A DNA stretch of 64,000 nucleotides from Quillaja saponaria. Its lineage: Eukaryota > Streptophyta > Magnoliopsida > Fabales > Quillajaceae. A program made the translations under genes and the position numbers. Positions within the stretch are counted from its first letter, which is position 1; every line of letters begins with the position of its first letter. The DNA is taken from NCBI GenBank assembly GCA_029379385.1, contig CM055607.1, forward strand, positions 9,610,001 through 9,674,000, in the 5' to 3' direction. Of this stretch, positions 35,899-47,725 are shown one piece after another. The notes under the pieces are model-generated. The model was given only the letters and a program-made list of their open reading frames with translations. It made no database searches and had not been told where the DNA came from.

Positions 35899-37070
35899 TG
35901 GCAGTTCTTGTGTTGTTCATCAAGGTTGTAGTACAGAACATGTCTAGATCATAAAATTAGTGATAGCACCATATGTCTCTTAACTATCGCATGTAGTAGC
36001 TATTACTTAGTTTATAGCTTTGACAATATGCTTGGAAGTTGTTTCTCAAGATGCTGTATTTAAGTTCACAACAGCACATTACTTGGTAATATTCTGGAGA
36101 ACAAGGGGAAGAAATATAAAGGCGATGAGGAACAGTCCAATAATGCAATTCATAGTTTCGTACTGATATTGTGTACAATATTGTATGCAAGTCTAGCATC
36201 ATTTTCTGATAATCTGTCATACAGGAAGCAGAGAACAAGAGGTAACACCACCAGCTGTATATCTAATCATTTCCATATTTTAACAAGCCTTGCAATTTAT
36301 TGTTTTTTTCTATTACTTTTGAGAGCCTTAATCTTCATTACAAAGAAAGAATTAACCTAACCAATCAAAAGTATAAACTACAAATTAAAGTTTGGTTCCA
36401 TCTGCACCAAATCCCTGGACCTGATCTAGTGAATCATGGAACACAAACTCATAGAATTCATTCCATATGAACTTCATACATGTATGAAAGATGAATCCTC
36501 ACAATTTTGTCTAATTAATCAAAGGATGATATATATATATATATATATATATATTATTTATATTTATAAGGATCAAACTTAAAATTTCTACTTATTCTTA
36601 TTATATATAATGGCCTAAAAATTACATCGAATTATCTTTCTAGAAAAAATAAATTAAAAAAAATGCTATATGAATTAAAAATCAAATGCTTAGATAAATT
36701 GTGCATTACTACTAGAAATGATAACTAACTTTTTGTTAATTTTCTTAATAATTAACATAAAATGTAGATCTGTAAATATTTTTAATGATATGATTAATAC
36801 GAGACAGATGTTTATAAATCTTAATAATTACAAGTATAGTACTATTTATAGATTTAATTATACTCTGCCTTATAATAATTATTGGTAAAAACTTTTGTTG
36901 TAATTGTGTATGCAATGTGAATATGACTGAATAAAGATCATAAACAATGAAAAATAAATAAAAATCCTTTTGTCCAAAGGAAATTAATTAAGAGGATAAA
37001 TTACAACTAAACATTGTAAAAAAAAAAATGAAAAATTAGATATTATCTCTCTCTAATTTCTCTCTCTTGT
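35899..37070. other. Spacer between convergent calmodulin and ZF-HD genes
   Basis: The first few hundred bases are probably the calmodulin 3' untranslated region. A perfect (AT)13 microsatellite lies at 36529-36554. The rest is A+T-rich and shows nothing recognisable; the part next to 37070 would be the 3' region of the minus-strand ZF-HD gene. Confidence 0.5.
36529..36554. repeat. (AT)13 microsatellite
   Basis: Alternating AT tract in the spacer between the calmodulin and ZF-HD genes. Confidence 0.9.
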
Positions 37071-37665
37071 CTAGCTATGAGTGAGAGAAGAGGCATTGCC
37101 AGTGGATGCAGAAGAAGATGAACAAGAGTTCTTGTGGTTATGCATCCAAACCTTAAAAACTTGTCTACTCACCCCAATTCCTCCAGCAAAACCTCTCAAT
37201 CTCATCTTCTAGATCCTTCCTCTGCAGCTTCCAACCCAACTTCTCTGCAAATGCTAGCATCTTCTCCCTTTGATCCGCCGTGAACTTTGACCTGAACCTC
37301 TTCTTGCTCATCTGCTCCGCCGCCGACTCCACCATCATCTGCCTCCCTTCACTACCACCACCACCGTAGTCTATGAGCTGATCAGATGACTTCATCTCAA
37401 GATGATGACCACCATCACCACCACCGCGGTCTCTGCCACGTGGATGATGATGATGATGATGATGATGATGGGTTGGTGGGTATGTGAGTTTGCGGTGGAA
37501 GTTGCGGTGGCAGCCGCATGCCACACATTGTAGACAGGCAGGTGAAGTATCGTCTATGGTGAACTCTCCGCAGCCATCGGTGGCGTAGCTGCCGAGGCTA
37601 GCTGCATGGTTTCTCAAACACTCCCTATATACACAATTTGAGCTGCTGTTCTCTCCACCTTCCAT
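37071..37665 (-). CDS. ZF-HD (zinc finger homeodomain) transcription factor, frameshifted as written
   Basis: Plant ZF-HD proteins dimerise through an atypical zinc finger and bind DNA by a homeodomain in the nucleus. The single-exon frame starts at 37665. The ZF-HD dimerisation domain (about residues 12-59) has [20 protein letters not shown], then [17 protein letters not shown] with its Cys/His ligands. A nine-His run follows, coded by a GAT/ATC repeat (37443-37469 on the plus strand). The homeodomain begins [16 protein letters not shown] (about 118) and continues [19 protein letters not shown]. The literal frame then stops after CWRNWGE at 37165. One base later the other frame continues [18 protein letters not shown], the expected recognition helix, to a TAG at 37071-37073. 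One surplus base near 37190 therefore removes helix 3. Without it the length would be 197 aa. It may be an assembly error or a recent mutation. The subgroup was not determined. Confidence 0.85.
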
Positions 37666-39600
37666 TTCTCACTCTCAGCTCTATCTTCCCTTCTCTCCCT
37701 ATTAATGGAGCACGGAAGAGCTTATAATGACTATCATGGTCATGGATGAACAGAATATTTACGTTGTCCCCCATTCATTAGGCATGCTAGCTATGTGGCC
37801 AACGATTAGTCTATTTACTTTGGACTCACTAATCAATATTACAAATATGTATCTTCCCTTAATTAACTTTATTTTCTAAATTCGATTTTTTTTTTTGCAT
37901 GAGATCGTAGAAAAATATAATTTTTTTAATTTTTTTAATCTCACCTTAGAGTGAACTGTTTTGGCCATACAGAAAAAAATATTAAGATGCGGATAAACAA
38001 ACACACATAACAGCAATAATAATAATAATAATAATAAAAGTCTATTTGTACGCCCAACTTTGCACTACTCCTTTCTTTCCCTTCTTAACTTTGATGATAA
38101 ATAAATAAAAATGTTAAGATTCTTGAAACACATATATATATCTTTATTGAGTGACTTGTCTCTATCTTGAATGCAACAGGATTTGATATATTAATTTTAA
38201 TGAAAAATTATAGTTTATATTTTTATAATTTATTTAAAAAGTTTAACTTTTATTTTTAATTTATAAAAATAATTTTTAAAATTGACCAATTTAACTTTTT
38301 ATCGATTAGCAAAGGTTGAAATTGACTTAATGTGTTAATATTACTTTTATTAAGCACATATTAATGTCTGTACTCGGATGGACATGAACTCCTAATTAGA
38401 CAATCTCATCATTAGAGTATGAAAAGACAAAAGATGGCCTTTTGCACATTAATTAATTAATTGATGTTGATGAAATGACTTTAGTATTTGATTGAGTCAT
38501 TCCATTATTAATAAGCCTCAAATATTAACTTCTAAACAGAAAGTTGAATTGAAGTTTCTCTAATAGAAAATTCATGATAACTAGCAAGTTGGGTTATTTC
38601 ATGTACTATTTTGGTCCCTCTAATTTGCTTCAATTTTCAATTTAATCCATGTATACTTTATTGGGTTTTCTCTTCTTTCTTTTTAATTTTTTTAATTTTT
38701 TTTTATAATAAGAAATGATGTATAAAACAATAATATAGAATACATTTACAACAATTGACACCTCAGATCAAATAATTTTTTTCATAATTCAATTTAACAA
38801 TCAACAAATAACAATATTACAACTTCACGCACAAAATAATAAACAAACTACAACTCACAAATGAGTTGCTATTCGATCAATTAAATATCTTAATTATTTT
38901 TCTTACCAATTTTCTTTATTTTTGTGATTAAAAATAGATTTTTAGAATTTATACAAAAATAGTAATAAATTTAAATAATAATAAAAATTAGTCTCTAATT
39001 TTTATTTATTTATAAAAACTAATTTATTTATTTTTTATAAGTATCTCCACACTCTTTAAGTGTAAACATAATCTTATTTGAATTTCGTAGTTGTCCCTCT
39101 TTACAATTATTTTTTGTAAATATTATTAATATTTTATTAAAAAAATAGATAATTTCAAAGAGACTGAAAAGCAAAATGAAAGAAAATAAATTTTATTATT
39201 TTAAAGTTTTTCTTATTTTTTTAATTTATTTTTACTTTTAACCTGGTGATTTGTGATTAATTATTGTGATTAATGGCATAGTAGTAAATTGTAGAAGTGA
39301 AAGGGGGTTGATAGGGAAAATTGGGAGGTACGAATGTGTGATGATCCTCCCTCTGTTCCCGACCAAGAAATGCAGACCAAACTGCCAAAGTAGCTGAGAA
39401 CAGCAGTTCCTGAATTGTAATTTACAATAAATCCAAGGGGCTTTATTGTCCAAAAAAGATACATGAAAAGCTTCAGCGGGCCCGTGAACGTTATGGGTTT
39501 TGTCTAATAATTCATTTTGGGAATGCTTCCAAACAATGTAGTCTTGGGGAATTATAATTCCTTCTACAAAATGGCCAGTCCTTTTTTTTTTGTACTTTTG
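37666..39600. other. A+T-rich spacer upstream of ZF-HD gene
   Basis: Next to 37665 is the presumed promoter of the minus-strand ZF-HD gene, with pyrimidine/purine-rich sequence at 37.67-37.71 kb. An (AAT)n tract lies at about 38015-38037. 38.2-39.2 kb is extremely A+T rich. A 121-aa minus-strand frame at 39238-39603 is not recognised and has no supporting feature; its 5' end overlaps the start of the CACTA-like element. Confidence 0.45.
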
Positions 39601-40316
39601 CACTACTTAAAGAAAAAATCTACAGTATATCGCACTTATACCAACAAATAGTACACACTACATACATCCATGTTGATGAACTTAATTGAAAATAAATCAT
39701 CGTATTCTTTCTTAATTTTAGTAATTAGAGTGTCAACTTACCACATCTTGATTTTTTTCATTTCTTGGCCCAATCAAAAATATGGTTTTCATAATAAGAT
39801 TATGACATGTTTATGCACATCTTACTTTTTACGACATTCTTCAAATAAAATTCAAACCTGAACAATTATTAATATGAGAAAATTTTCTTAACGTATCTGT
39901 TACACTAAAATAAAATAGAGTATGAGACGACAATTTACTGTCTCTAATAAACTAAATAATGTGTCTAAAAACTTTGGCCCAACATCTTTGATAATGCTGC
40001 ATCCGGAAAGCCCGTCCTTGAAAATTTATCAAAAACAGAAGGCGTTTGTCTTTAATATTTATTTTTGAGCCAGTCTCTAGTAGTGCAATATTATCATAGA
40101 CAAAAGCCTGTATCTAATACTTTTGTATGCCGTCTCTAATGTGCTACTTATAAAAGATATAATTTCGAAATTATACATCTCTAAAAAAAACTTAAGAGAG
40201 TTTTGTATTAGAGACAGACCCTTATCAGAAACAGAAGGAGTGTGTTTTTAATAAATGGACTGTCGTATGTGATATATGGTCTCTAATATTTCATTTTCTT
40301 GTAGTGTTTGAATGAA
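39601..40316. mobile_element. CACTA-like non-autonomous DNA transposon
   Basis: The right end reads TTTTCTTGTAGTG, the inverse of the CACTACAAGAAAA terminus common to dicot CACTA (En/Spm) elements. The left end reads CACTACTTAAAGAAAAA, a similar but diverged terminus. The interior carries repeated GTCTCTAAT / ATTAGAGAC subterminal motifs (about 39940, 40074, 40132, 40216, 40279) in both orientations, a CACTA hallmark. There is no transposase coding. The adjoining triplets (TTG left, TTT right) do not match exactly, so the left boundary is less sure than the right. Confidence 0.65.
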
Positions 40317-41629
40317 TAAAAAGAAATACAAAAAATGTACTATCAAGTAAAATTTTATCAAAATCCACGATTATTTTATAATTACAATTGTTACATTTTG
40401 ATTGTCATGAATATATATAAAACAAATTGAAAATATAAAGACTGTCAATTTCGTTTGTGTTTCTTTTCTGGTTTAAGGTATTACTTTTTCTTAAAATATG
40501 ACTTTCTTTTTAAGACGACAAAATCAGGAAAAGTTGATGAAGAAGATCAAGATTCTAAGTACAAGATATATTATAGAGAGAGAGAGAGAGAGGTTGACCT
40601 TGGAACAGTTTTATGGGCTTAATGGTGGAAGTGAGCTGTAGAGGCATGGCGTAAGCAAAAAACAATTATTTGTTATATAATTATTATAGTTGTAAGTGTG
40701 GCAAAAGGAGATTGGAAAATTGAAATTAAGTGTAATGTCTGAATTCACACATTGATGTTGTCGGATTGATAATGTGTTGTGGGATCATTTTTCTTTTGTT
40801 TTTTTCTCTCCTCCCCGGTGTCTAGTCACTGTAACAGATGATCTCTTTTACACTGCAACACCCCAAAGAGAGAAAAATAGATAAATAGACAGAGAGTGAC
40901 TTTGGAGCACTGCATGCCTTTCTTTTCCTCAACCTTCCTTGTTAAGGCTGCAACTTTACTGTGTCTGGTCTACTTTCTATTAGCTCAATTCACTATAATT
41001 ATTGACACTATACCAAAATAAAAACAAAAACAAAGACACCCAAGACTAAAAACTCATGTTTAACTTTAAGAAAACTATTAATCAAGTAGGTATTGTCATG
41101 TATATAGACAGAATGAGACAGTATTATGCTGTAACTAAAATATTCATATATATAATGTGCAACTAGCTAGCTAGCTAGATAGATGAGACTAGCTACCAGC
41201 TATAGCCTATATATATATATATAATGCTTGTGCTATGGGGAACAAAGGTTAATTTGGTAGATACGAATATTTCTTTGTCTTCCATTAACCTTTTATGGAT
41301 CGATGATATGAACCACAATCCCTCCAAAACATAATTTGGATCAAGGAAATCCAAGTTCATGAACCTAGCTAGCTACCAGGTTTTCTAGTTTGATCACATC
41401 TCTTTAATTAAACAATTAATTAGGGTTTTTTTTTTTAATGCTACTCATTTATATATATATATAGCTTAAACATGTGCCGATGTTATTACTAGATTACTCT
41501 TGGCTACAACATAATTTATTAATCACATGAGTTAGAGCTATATGTGTATGTACATTAATCTAGCTAGATATCCTTGCCCCCAATTTTGTTACTTTATATT
41601 AATTGTTGGTTAGCTTACTAAAGATATAC

Positions 41630-41663
<34 letters not shown>

Positions 41664-43156
41664 GTTTAGTTTCTTGTTAAGCAAATAATTGATTCATCAC
41701 TCTTGCAGCCTGTAAAGCTTATTTCAAGCAGGTTAGATTTTTTTTTTTTTTTTTACTTTGATATAATCATATAAAAATATCAAAATTGTATCCATTCTTC
41801 ATAAATTAACTAATTTAGCAAATATTGAGAAACTGAAATTGTCTTTTTGTCGTTGGAAATAAGAAAAAGAAAGAGATTAATATTGATGATCAGTTCGTTA
41901 TTGTGCATGATAATTATAATCTATATATAGACAAATTAATAAGATTATAAATGTCAGCTAATTAGGTTTTATTTGTGTCACATTTTCTCTTGGTTAGTAC
42001 TTTATATATATATATATATATATAAATTAAGATCTTAAATTGCATCTCTACATGTGCTTCATGAAGTTCCACATTAATTAGTTTCATGCACCTAACCCTA
42101 AATCTGACTTTACTCCTTAATTATATAATGTAACTTATATATGTGGATAGTGTACGTACATGTAGTATATTGTACTGTTCCATTTGTAAATCTGTAAAGG
42201 GAACCAGAATGTCTTCATTTCATCAGACACTGGCACAACGCTAGCTTGATTGGAACCCAACCATGAACTACATTAGTTTATGAACAGAACAAACAACATT
42301 CGGCTGTCATATTCTACGTGCATTGTAAATGAACTGAGACCATTCTCGTTATTCTTGTATATAATTAATATGTAAATTTAGAAGAGATCAAACGATTATA
42401 ATATAAAATATCATTATATTCGGGAATTACTCTCCTATATATATATATATATAATTAACAGGTAAATAGTCAATAACTCAAGTGATTTATATACAGACTA
42501 TCCTTATATACTATTAAATTATATAAATCTTAGTAACTTAAGTAATTTGTTCACAATTTATTCTTGTGTAGTAAATCGTTGGTATTTTAAATGATTTATG
42601 TACAAACTGTCAATTATATGCAATTAACATGTAAATCGTTAGTAAATGTGTCGATTTGTTCAGAAGTTTTCTCACATATAAATAAATTGTTAATAAATCA
42701 AACAATATACATACAAACTATCAATATAGACAATTAACACATTAAATAGTCATTAATCATTATATCTTAGACCATGTATTACAAATTATTTCACATATGT
42801 ATGTAAGTACAGTCAATAACTTAGGCCATTTTTATACAAACTAACCACATATACAATTAATAAACATGTAAATCGTTAGTAAATTAGTTAATTTTTTTTA
42901 TAAATTATTCTCATATATAATTAACATCTAATTGTTAACGTTAATAATTTAATCTTTACTAACTATTTTTATTTACAATAAACTTGCAAGAGTTTGGGCA
43001 AACCAAATGTCAAAAGTCAAAATGATATGGAAGAAGGAAGACCTAGTTCATTTAACAAAGTTAGAGATGCACTTTTGCTGGGCCTGTCTTTACCTCACCA
43101 GTAGGCCCTCAACAAATACCCAACATAATTTTAAAGAGCAAACAAAAAAGAGTATT
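40317..43156. other. Gene-free A+T-rich region with microsatellites
   Basis: No coding sequence recognised on either strand. It contains GA-rich tracts (about 40577-40593), a CTAG-rich stretch (about 41163-41186), TA/GA microsatellite (about 41629-41663), another TA tract (about 42003-42024), and between 42.4 and 42.95 kb loosely repeated phrases such as AACATGTAAATCGTTAGTAAAT. The last looks like an old degenerate tandem array of about 60-90 bp units. Confidence 0.45.
42440..42955. repeat. Degenerate tandem-like A+T-rich repeats
   Basis: The phrases AATTAACA(C/T)GTAAATCGTTAGTAA and ATTTGTTCACAATTTATTCT recur about six times with many changes at intervals of roughly 60-100 bases. Either an old minisatellite or a decayed element interior. 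No coding capacity. Confidence 0.4.
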
Positions 43157-43215
43157 CCGCAGCCAGGATTCAAACCTGGATTTCAACCTTATGAAATTAT
43201 TAGCAGAGCTACTGC
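43157..43215 (-). repeat. tRNA-like relic (unit 1)
   Basis: Read on the minus strand, GCAGTAGCTCTGCTAATA is followed by CCAGGTTTGAATCCTGG, a perfect 5-bp T-stem with a 7-base loop, then CTGC, which can pair with the 5' GCAG. This resembles a tRNA-derived head, but the D and anticodon arms do not fold well, so it is a relic or SINE head and not a working tRNA. Confidence 0.4.
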
Positions 43216-43972
43216 AGATTTGATGTGATAACTTACGAGAGAAAATTAATTATTCGTAGTGTATTTTATGAAGCTTTTATGCCCAAATCAAGGTTTTGTT
43301 GAAAGCTAATTAACGATATTACTGAAAATTTAGTTTAAACGATTAGTATATGTCTTCTACTTTTATTGTAGAGTTTAAACATTTTTACAAAAAAAACTAA
43401 TTAGGCTCAATATTATTCATTTCCAATGTACTAAGAAAAAGAAAATTGTGCCTCAATATTGTGGCAATTAACTGTTCCACACTCCACATGTGGCATTTAT
43501 ATGAAAAAGAAAATACTTAGTCATCCTCCAGTCAAGGAGAATTGTTACTACATGTGGATGTCTCAAGTTTGATTCCCGATGACAAAACAAATTACAATTA
43601 TTAATTGTTTTCTTATGAACTCATCACATAATAACAATTTTAAATTTTAAATTATTAGAATAAGATTCAGCTATACAAATTTTCACAAAAATAATTGATA
43701 AAATTTATTAATTTTTTTCTTCACTCATGTCCATAATTGAATTGTCATTGAAACTTTTAATACTCTTATTTTTTCTCACAACTTTTAGTCATCTTTCTCT
43801 AATCTTATTTGATTCGTCAACGATATCACACCTTGCCAATAATTGTTTAAAATGCTATACTTTTGGTTCTTCAACCTTTGAATACAACAATCAAAAACAA
43901 AAAAGAGTGAAAAAAAATAAAAAAAAAAAAAACTCTATCCAGAAAGTGGTTATGACAAGCCTGTAGGATTCG
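43163..43972. repeat. First unit of an ~810-bp tandem duplication
   Basis: Starts at GGATTCAAACCTGGATTTC and runs through a block with CTCAATATTATTCATTTCC and CCACACTCCACATGTGGC to TATCCAGAAAGTGG. The second unit starts at about 43976 (GGATTCGAACCTGGATTTC) and, after an interruption by the LTR element at 44109-47725, continues to about 48300 (TTTATCCAGTGAGG). Order and content of the two units match throughout, with perhaps 10-15% differences by eye. Confidence 0.85.
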
Positions 43973-44108
43973 AACCTGGATTTCAACCTTATGAAATTAT
44001 CAAGAGCTACTGCGGATTTGATGCGACACCTTATAAGAGAAAACTAATTGTTAAACAGGTCGAGATTGCCTAATGTATATTATGAAGCTATTATGCTCAA
44101 TCGAGGTA

Positions 44109-44377
44109 TGTTAATACAAATATTAACTCAAGCCCAACAAGCCAAGGCCCAACAAAGACCCTATAAAAACAAGCCTTCACACTGGGCGGATTCATTCCTC
44201 TCTTTATAATTATATTTACAGCTCTCCACTTATCTCTTTATACTCTGACTTGAGCTTCGGAGTGCTCACAAGTCTAGAGGACCACCCCTGCAAGTCTACC
44301 AAAGAATGGGAAAAGGAGAAGGCATCAAGAAGACCACCTCCCCAGGTCTCCAGCTCAGACAAAATTTGACATTAACA
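44109..44377 (+). repeat. 5' LTR
   Basis: Begins TGTTAATACAAATATTAAC and ends GACATTAACA, followed at once by the primer-binding-site-like TTGGCGCCGTCC. It contains CCCTATAAAAACAAGCC, a plausible TATA region of the LTR promoter. Confidence 0.85.
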
Positions 44378-45109
44378 TTGGCGCCGTCCATGAGAAATTC
44401 ATATGATTTGAATTTCTCGACTTATACGCAGCTTGCTAGTTCACTGTAACAAGTTTCATAGTCTTTATTCCATGGGCAACCTTCAATTACAGACCTCTTC
44501 ACCAACACCCATAGTCTCTCACTCCTCTACCCAACTTGGCCACCACTATGACTGCTTGAGCCACATCCTATGTGCTGCTTTTCACTTCGTCAATTCTTAC
44601 ACAAACAACACCCTCTGGAGATCTCTCACGACGACCTCTCATGGATTGAAGACCCTTGCAGCACTCTTCCAGTCCAGATCGATCTCAAAGCCTAGTTTTT
44701 CAAGCAAAATAACGCAAAGCACCAAAGTACCTTTTAGCAGCCGCTCTTCCAATCAATTTTCAGGCGAATTCTGGCGACCTAAGGACCCAACCGACTATCT
44801 TTATCGCCGACATCAACCTGCCGGGGCTCCTAGTCGAAACCACCACCTCGCCAGAGTATCCATGTGCGGCAACAACCGGCAGTCCTCATGCACACTCCTT
44901 CATGCCCAAATGAAAACCCCAAGTCACCACCCGTCAGGTATAGAGGCAGCTGGCTCAGCATCAAGCCCACCTGAGCTGGGGTGCATGGGTTAATAAATTG
45001 GGGCAACCGAGCTGCTCAGCCCCTCAAAGTCCAGAACGCCACCATGGCTCAAACTACTTGGCCTACCAGACATGGACAAAGCCCAGCTCGAGCCCAGAAA
45101 GCTCAACCC

Positions 45110-45650
45110 AAGTTTTCTATATTTGAATTTGGCTCCATATTTTTATGTATTACGTAAAAGTGCCCACATTTTTTTAAATATTTACACAATTGACCCCAAA
45201 CCTTGTGTATTTATAATTTTTCCTAAATATTTTAAAAATTTACAAATAAGTCAAAAAAAAAAATTCTTATTCTACCCGAATCTTTAATATAATAATAATT
45301 ATGCCCTTGTAGTTTACACATTTCAGCTACTTCCCAAATAATTTGGAAACTTATAACTTTGGCCCAATATGTTATACATTTTTCATAATCGGCCCATATC
45401 TTTTGGTAATTGCATAAAGGGACCATATTTTTAGTAATTTACATAATTAACACAAGCTCTTTTCATACTTATCAAATATGCCCCTAACATTTATATTATT
45501 TGCCTAAATAGTTTGAACTAATTGCATAATAGTCCACAGGCTTTTATATTATCATATAATTGACCTAAGTAATTCTAAAAATTTACATATAAGCCCCTAA
45601 ATTCTTTAAACGGCCTAAAACTTTATAAATTTTGCACAAATTGCTTGCAA
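45110..45650. repeat. Degenerate short-phrase repeats inside the LTR element
   Basis: Phrases like TTTACACAATTGACCCCAAA, TTTGCATAATAGTCC and TTTACATATAAGCCCCTAAA recur every 50-70 bases with heavy divergence. Such interior minisatellites are known from several non-autonomous plant LTR families. No coding function is suggested. Confidence 0.5.
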
Positions 45651-47448
45651 ACTTCTATGTCTTTATAGAATTTCTTGTCAAGCTTGTATTTACATACAAA
45701 TCGCATAAATCGCATGCTTAGCTCAATTTATATCTGTTTAATTGATTGATTACATGTTAATCAACAACAAAAATATTCCAAGTCTTGAAAATATTAAATT
45801 ATTTACTAAAGATTCATGAGCTCGCCTAAAACACCATAATTGTGGGGTCATCATAAAGATGAGCCAATCAATCACTTAACAAAATAATTGGCATCTTAGA
45901 TATAATGGACCAGTAATTCACCTCGCTTACATCCTATACTTTATAGTCGGGATCAAAATGTTAAGTGATTGCCTAATGCAACATGGTCGGGTAACCACAC
46001 TATATTTTTGACATGTTATTGGATATTTATCAAAATGCACGCTATTACATATTTACCAACACATGTGGCTAATGAATTTTTTGTTGAGATCGGTTGTTCG
46101 ACTATAATTGCGAGAAATTCTTATAGGCGAAATAGAAAGGGAGAGGCATAACCCCCCATAACTAATCAAAGAGTTTCTTCAAAACCCCATGGGGTAAAAA
46201 TGGTCGAAGTTCACCTAGTCGATCAATAGCCTCGATAGGGAACCCGACCTCCCGTGATGCTCGCAGGTGCTGGTAAGTGAGGTCGCAAGGCCATAACCCT
46301 GCGGTTCGAGCCACCCCTGAGTTTGTCTGTAGGAAGTGTAAGGTACAAGGAAGTACCTTCACCTATGGACGTTAAAGGCCGAACCCCATGCCGGCGGGGT
46401 GGAGCCTTGAGAAGTTGGCAATATTGGCTACGATATCTAACTCTATAAGTCCATGCTTAGATATATAAATCTCCAAAGGTACTGGTTCATAACAACTTCG
46501 ACCTAGTGGAACCCGTATGCCTTATGTGGGATGGGATGAAGAAAATCGGAAGCTCACAACGAGCCCAACCTCATGGAACCTGGATGACCTAGCAAATAAC
46601 TAATCAAGGTATATAAATTATGAATTAATTACTTATAAACTGCATATATTTGCAAGTGCATGTCTTTTTATTGACGTTAGGAGCCAAAAAGCTCTACTTT
46701 AGACAACACGACCTCAAGCCAGGTCTCCCATCTTGTCACCAACTGAATATGGTAACTACAAAAGTTACAAACATTTATAAAACATGACAAAGGTTACTCC
46801 GAGCATATAGCTCGTCCTTATACTATTATCATCTGTTATAGTCATACTATATGAGAAATCTATTATTTTAACAAGATGAGACATGTTACAGGTACACATA
46901 ATAGGCTACCAACCCAAGCTACACAAACAAGCAATCTTCAAAGATAAAACTCAACTTAGAACTTGGCTACTTCGACCTCATCCTAGCCATTCTCATGGCA
47001 TGAAGAGCTTTTAATTTGACACTCGCCATTTTAACGGTTCGAGAATATGGCAGACACTTACATAAACTTTAAACATATCCTTTAATATAGGTTTTCACCC
47101 TAGCCAATAGTAGTGAGAATGCTTTATGCACCCTAATCGAGTAATTGTATCATATTTTCTATATTGTACTACATGATTTTTAATCGTGAAGCATATTATT
47201 ACATGTTTTACCCTCATATGTGCCTAACGAATCTTCTTTAGAGATCGACTGTTCGACCATAGTTGTAAGGAAAATTTTACAGCCCAGATAAAGGAAGTTA
47301 GAGCCGCGAGCTCACCTCAACATTGTAAGGCTTGGAAGCCAAAAGCTAGTCCGTTAAGAAAAAACTCAACTATCATTATATGGTTTTGCCCCCAGTTGAC
47401 TTCAAGTTCGAATCACTTCATTCTTCAAACTTTTTTTGGGGAGACTTA

Positions 47449-47725
47449 TGTTAATACAAATATTAACTTAAGCCCAATAAAGGCCCTATAAATACAAGCC
47501 TTCACACTCTACTTGGGAGGCAGATTTATTTCTCTCTTTAACTCATTCTCTCTATACTTATATTTATAGCTCACAACTTATCTCTCTATATACTAACTTG
47601 AGTTTCGGAGTGCTGACTGGTCTACAGGACCACCCCTGCAGGTTTACCAAAGAATGGAAGAATGAGAAAGCATTGATAAGACCTCCTCGCCAAGTCTCTA
47701 GCTCGGACAAAATTTGACATTAACA
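47449..47725 (+). repeat. 3' LTR
   Basis: Matches the 5' LTR from TGTTAATACAAATATTAACT to GACATTAACA, with CCCTATAAATACAAGCC as the TATA region. It is preceded by the purine-rich GGGGAGACTTA. Confidence 0.85.

Larger units (their letters stand above)
44109..47725 (+). mobile_element. Non-autonomous LTR retrotransposon, 3.6 kb
   Basis: LTRs at 44109-44377 and 47449-47725 start TGTTAATACAAATATTAACT and end TTTGACATTAACA (TG...CA). They are direct repeats by eye with small gaps. Directly after the left LTR is TTGGCGCCGTCCATGAGAAA, a primer-binding-site-like sequence common in plant LTR elements. Before the right LTR is a purine stretch TTGGGGAGACTTA. Flanks AGGTA / AGGTG look like a 5-bp target duplication with one change. 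The 3.07-kb interior has no gag protease, integrase or reverse transcriptase that I can see. One frame (44433-44993, 186 aa) is not recognised. 45.1-45.65 kb holds degenerate repeats. The element would need enzymes from a relative. Confidence 0.85.

Noticed and set aside
39238..39603. Minus-strand 121-aa frame
   Set aside because: No recognised domain, sits in A+T-rich spacer and overlaps the CACTA-like end; not supported as a gene.
43157..43215. Possible functional tRNA gene
   Set aside because: Good T-arm but no convincing D or anticodon arm; treated as a relic.
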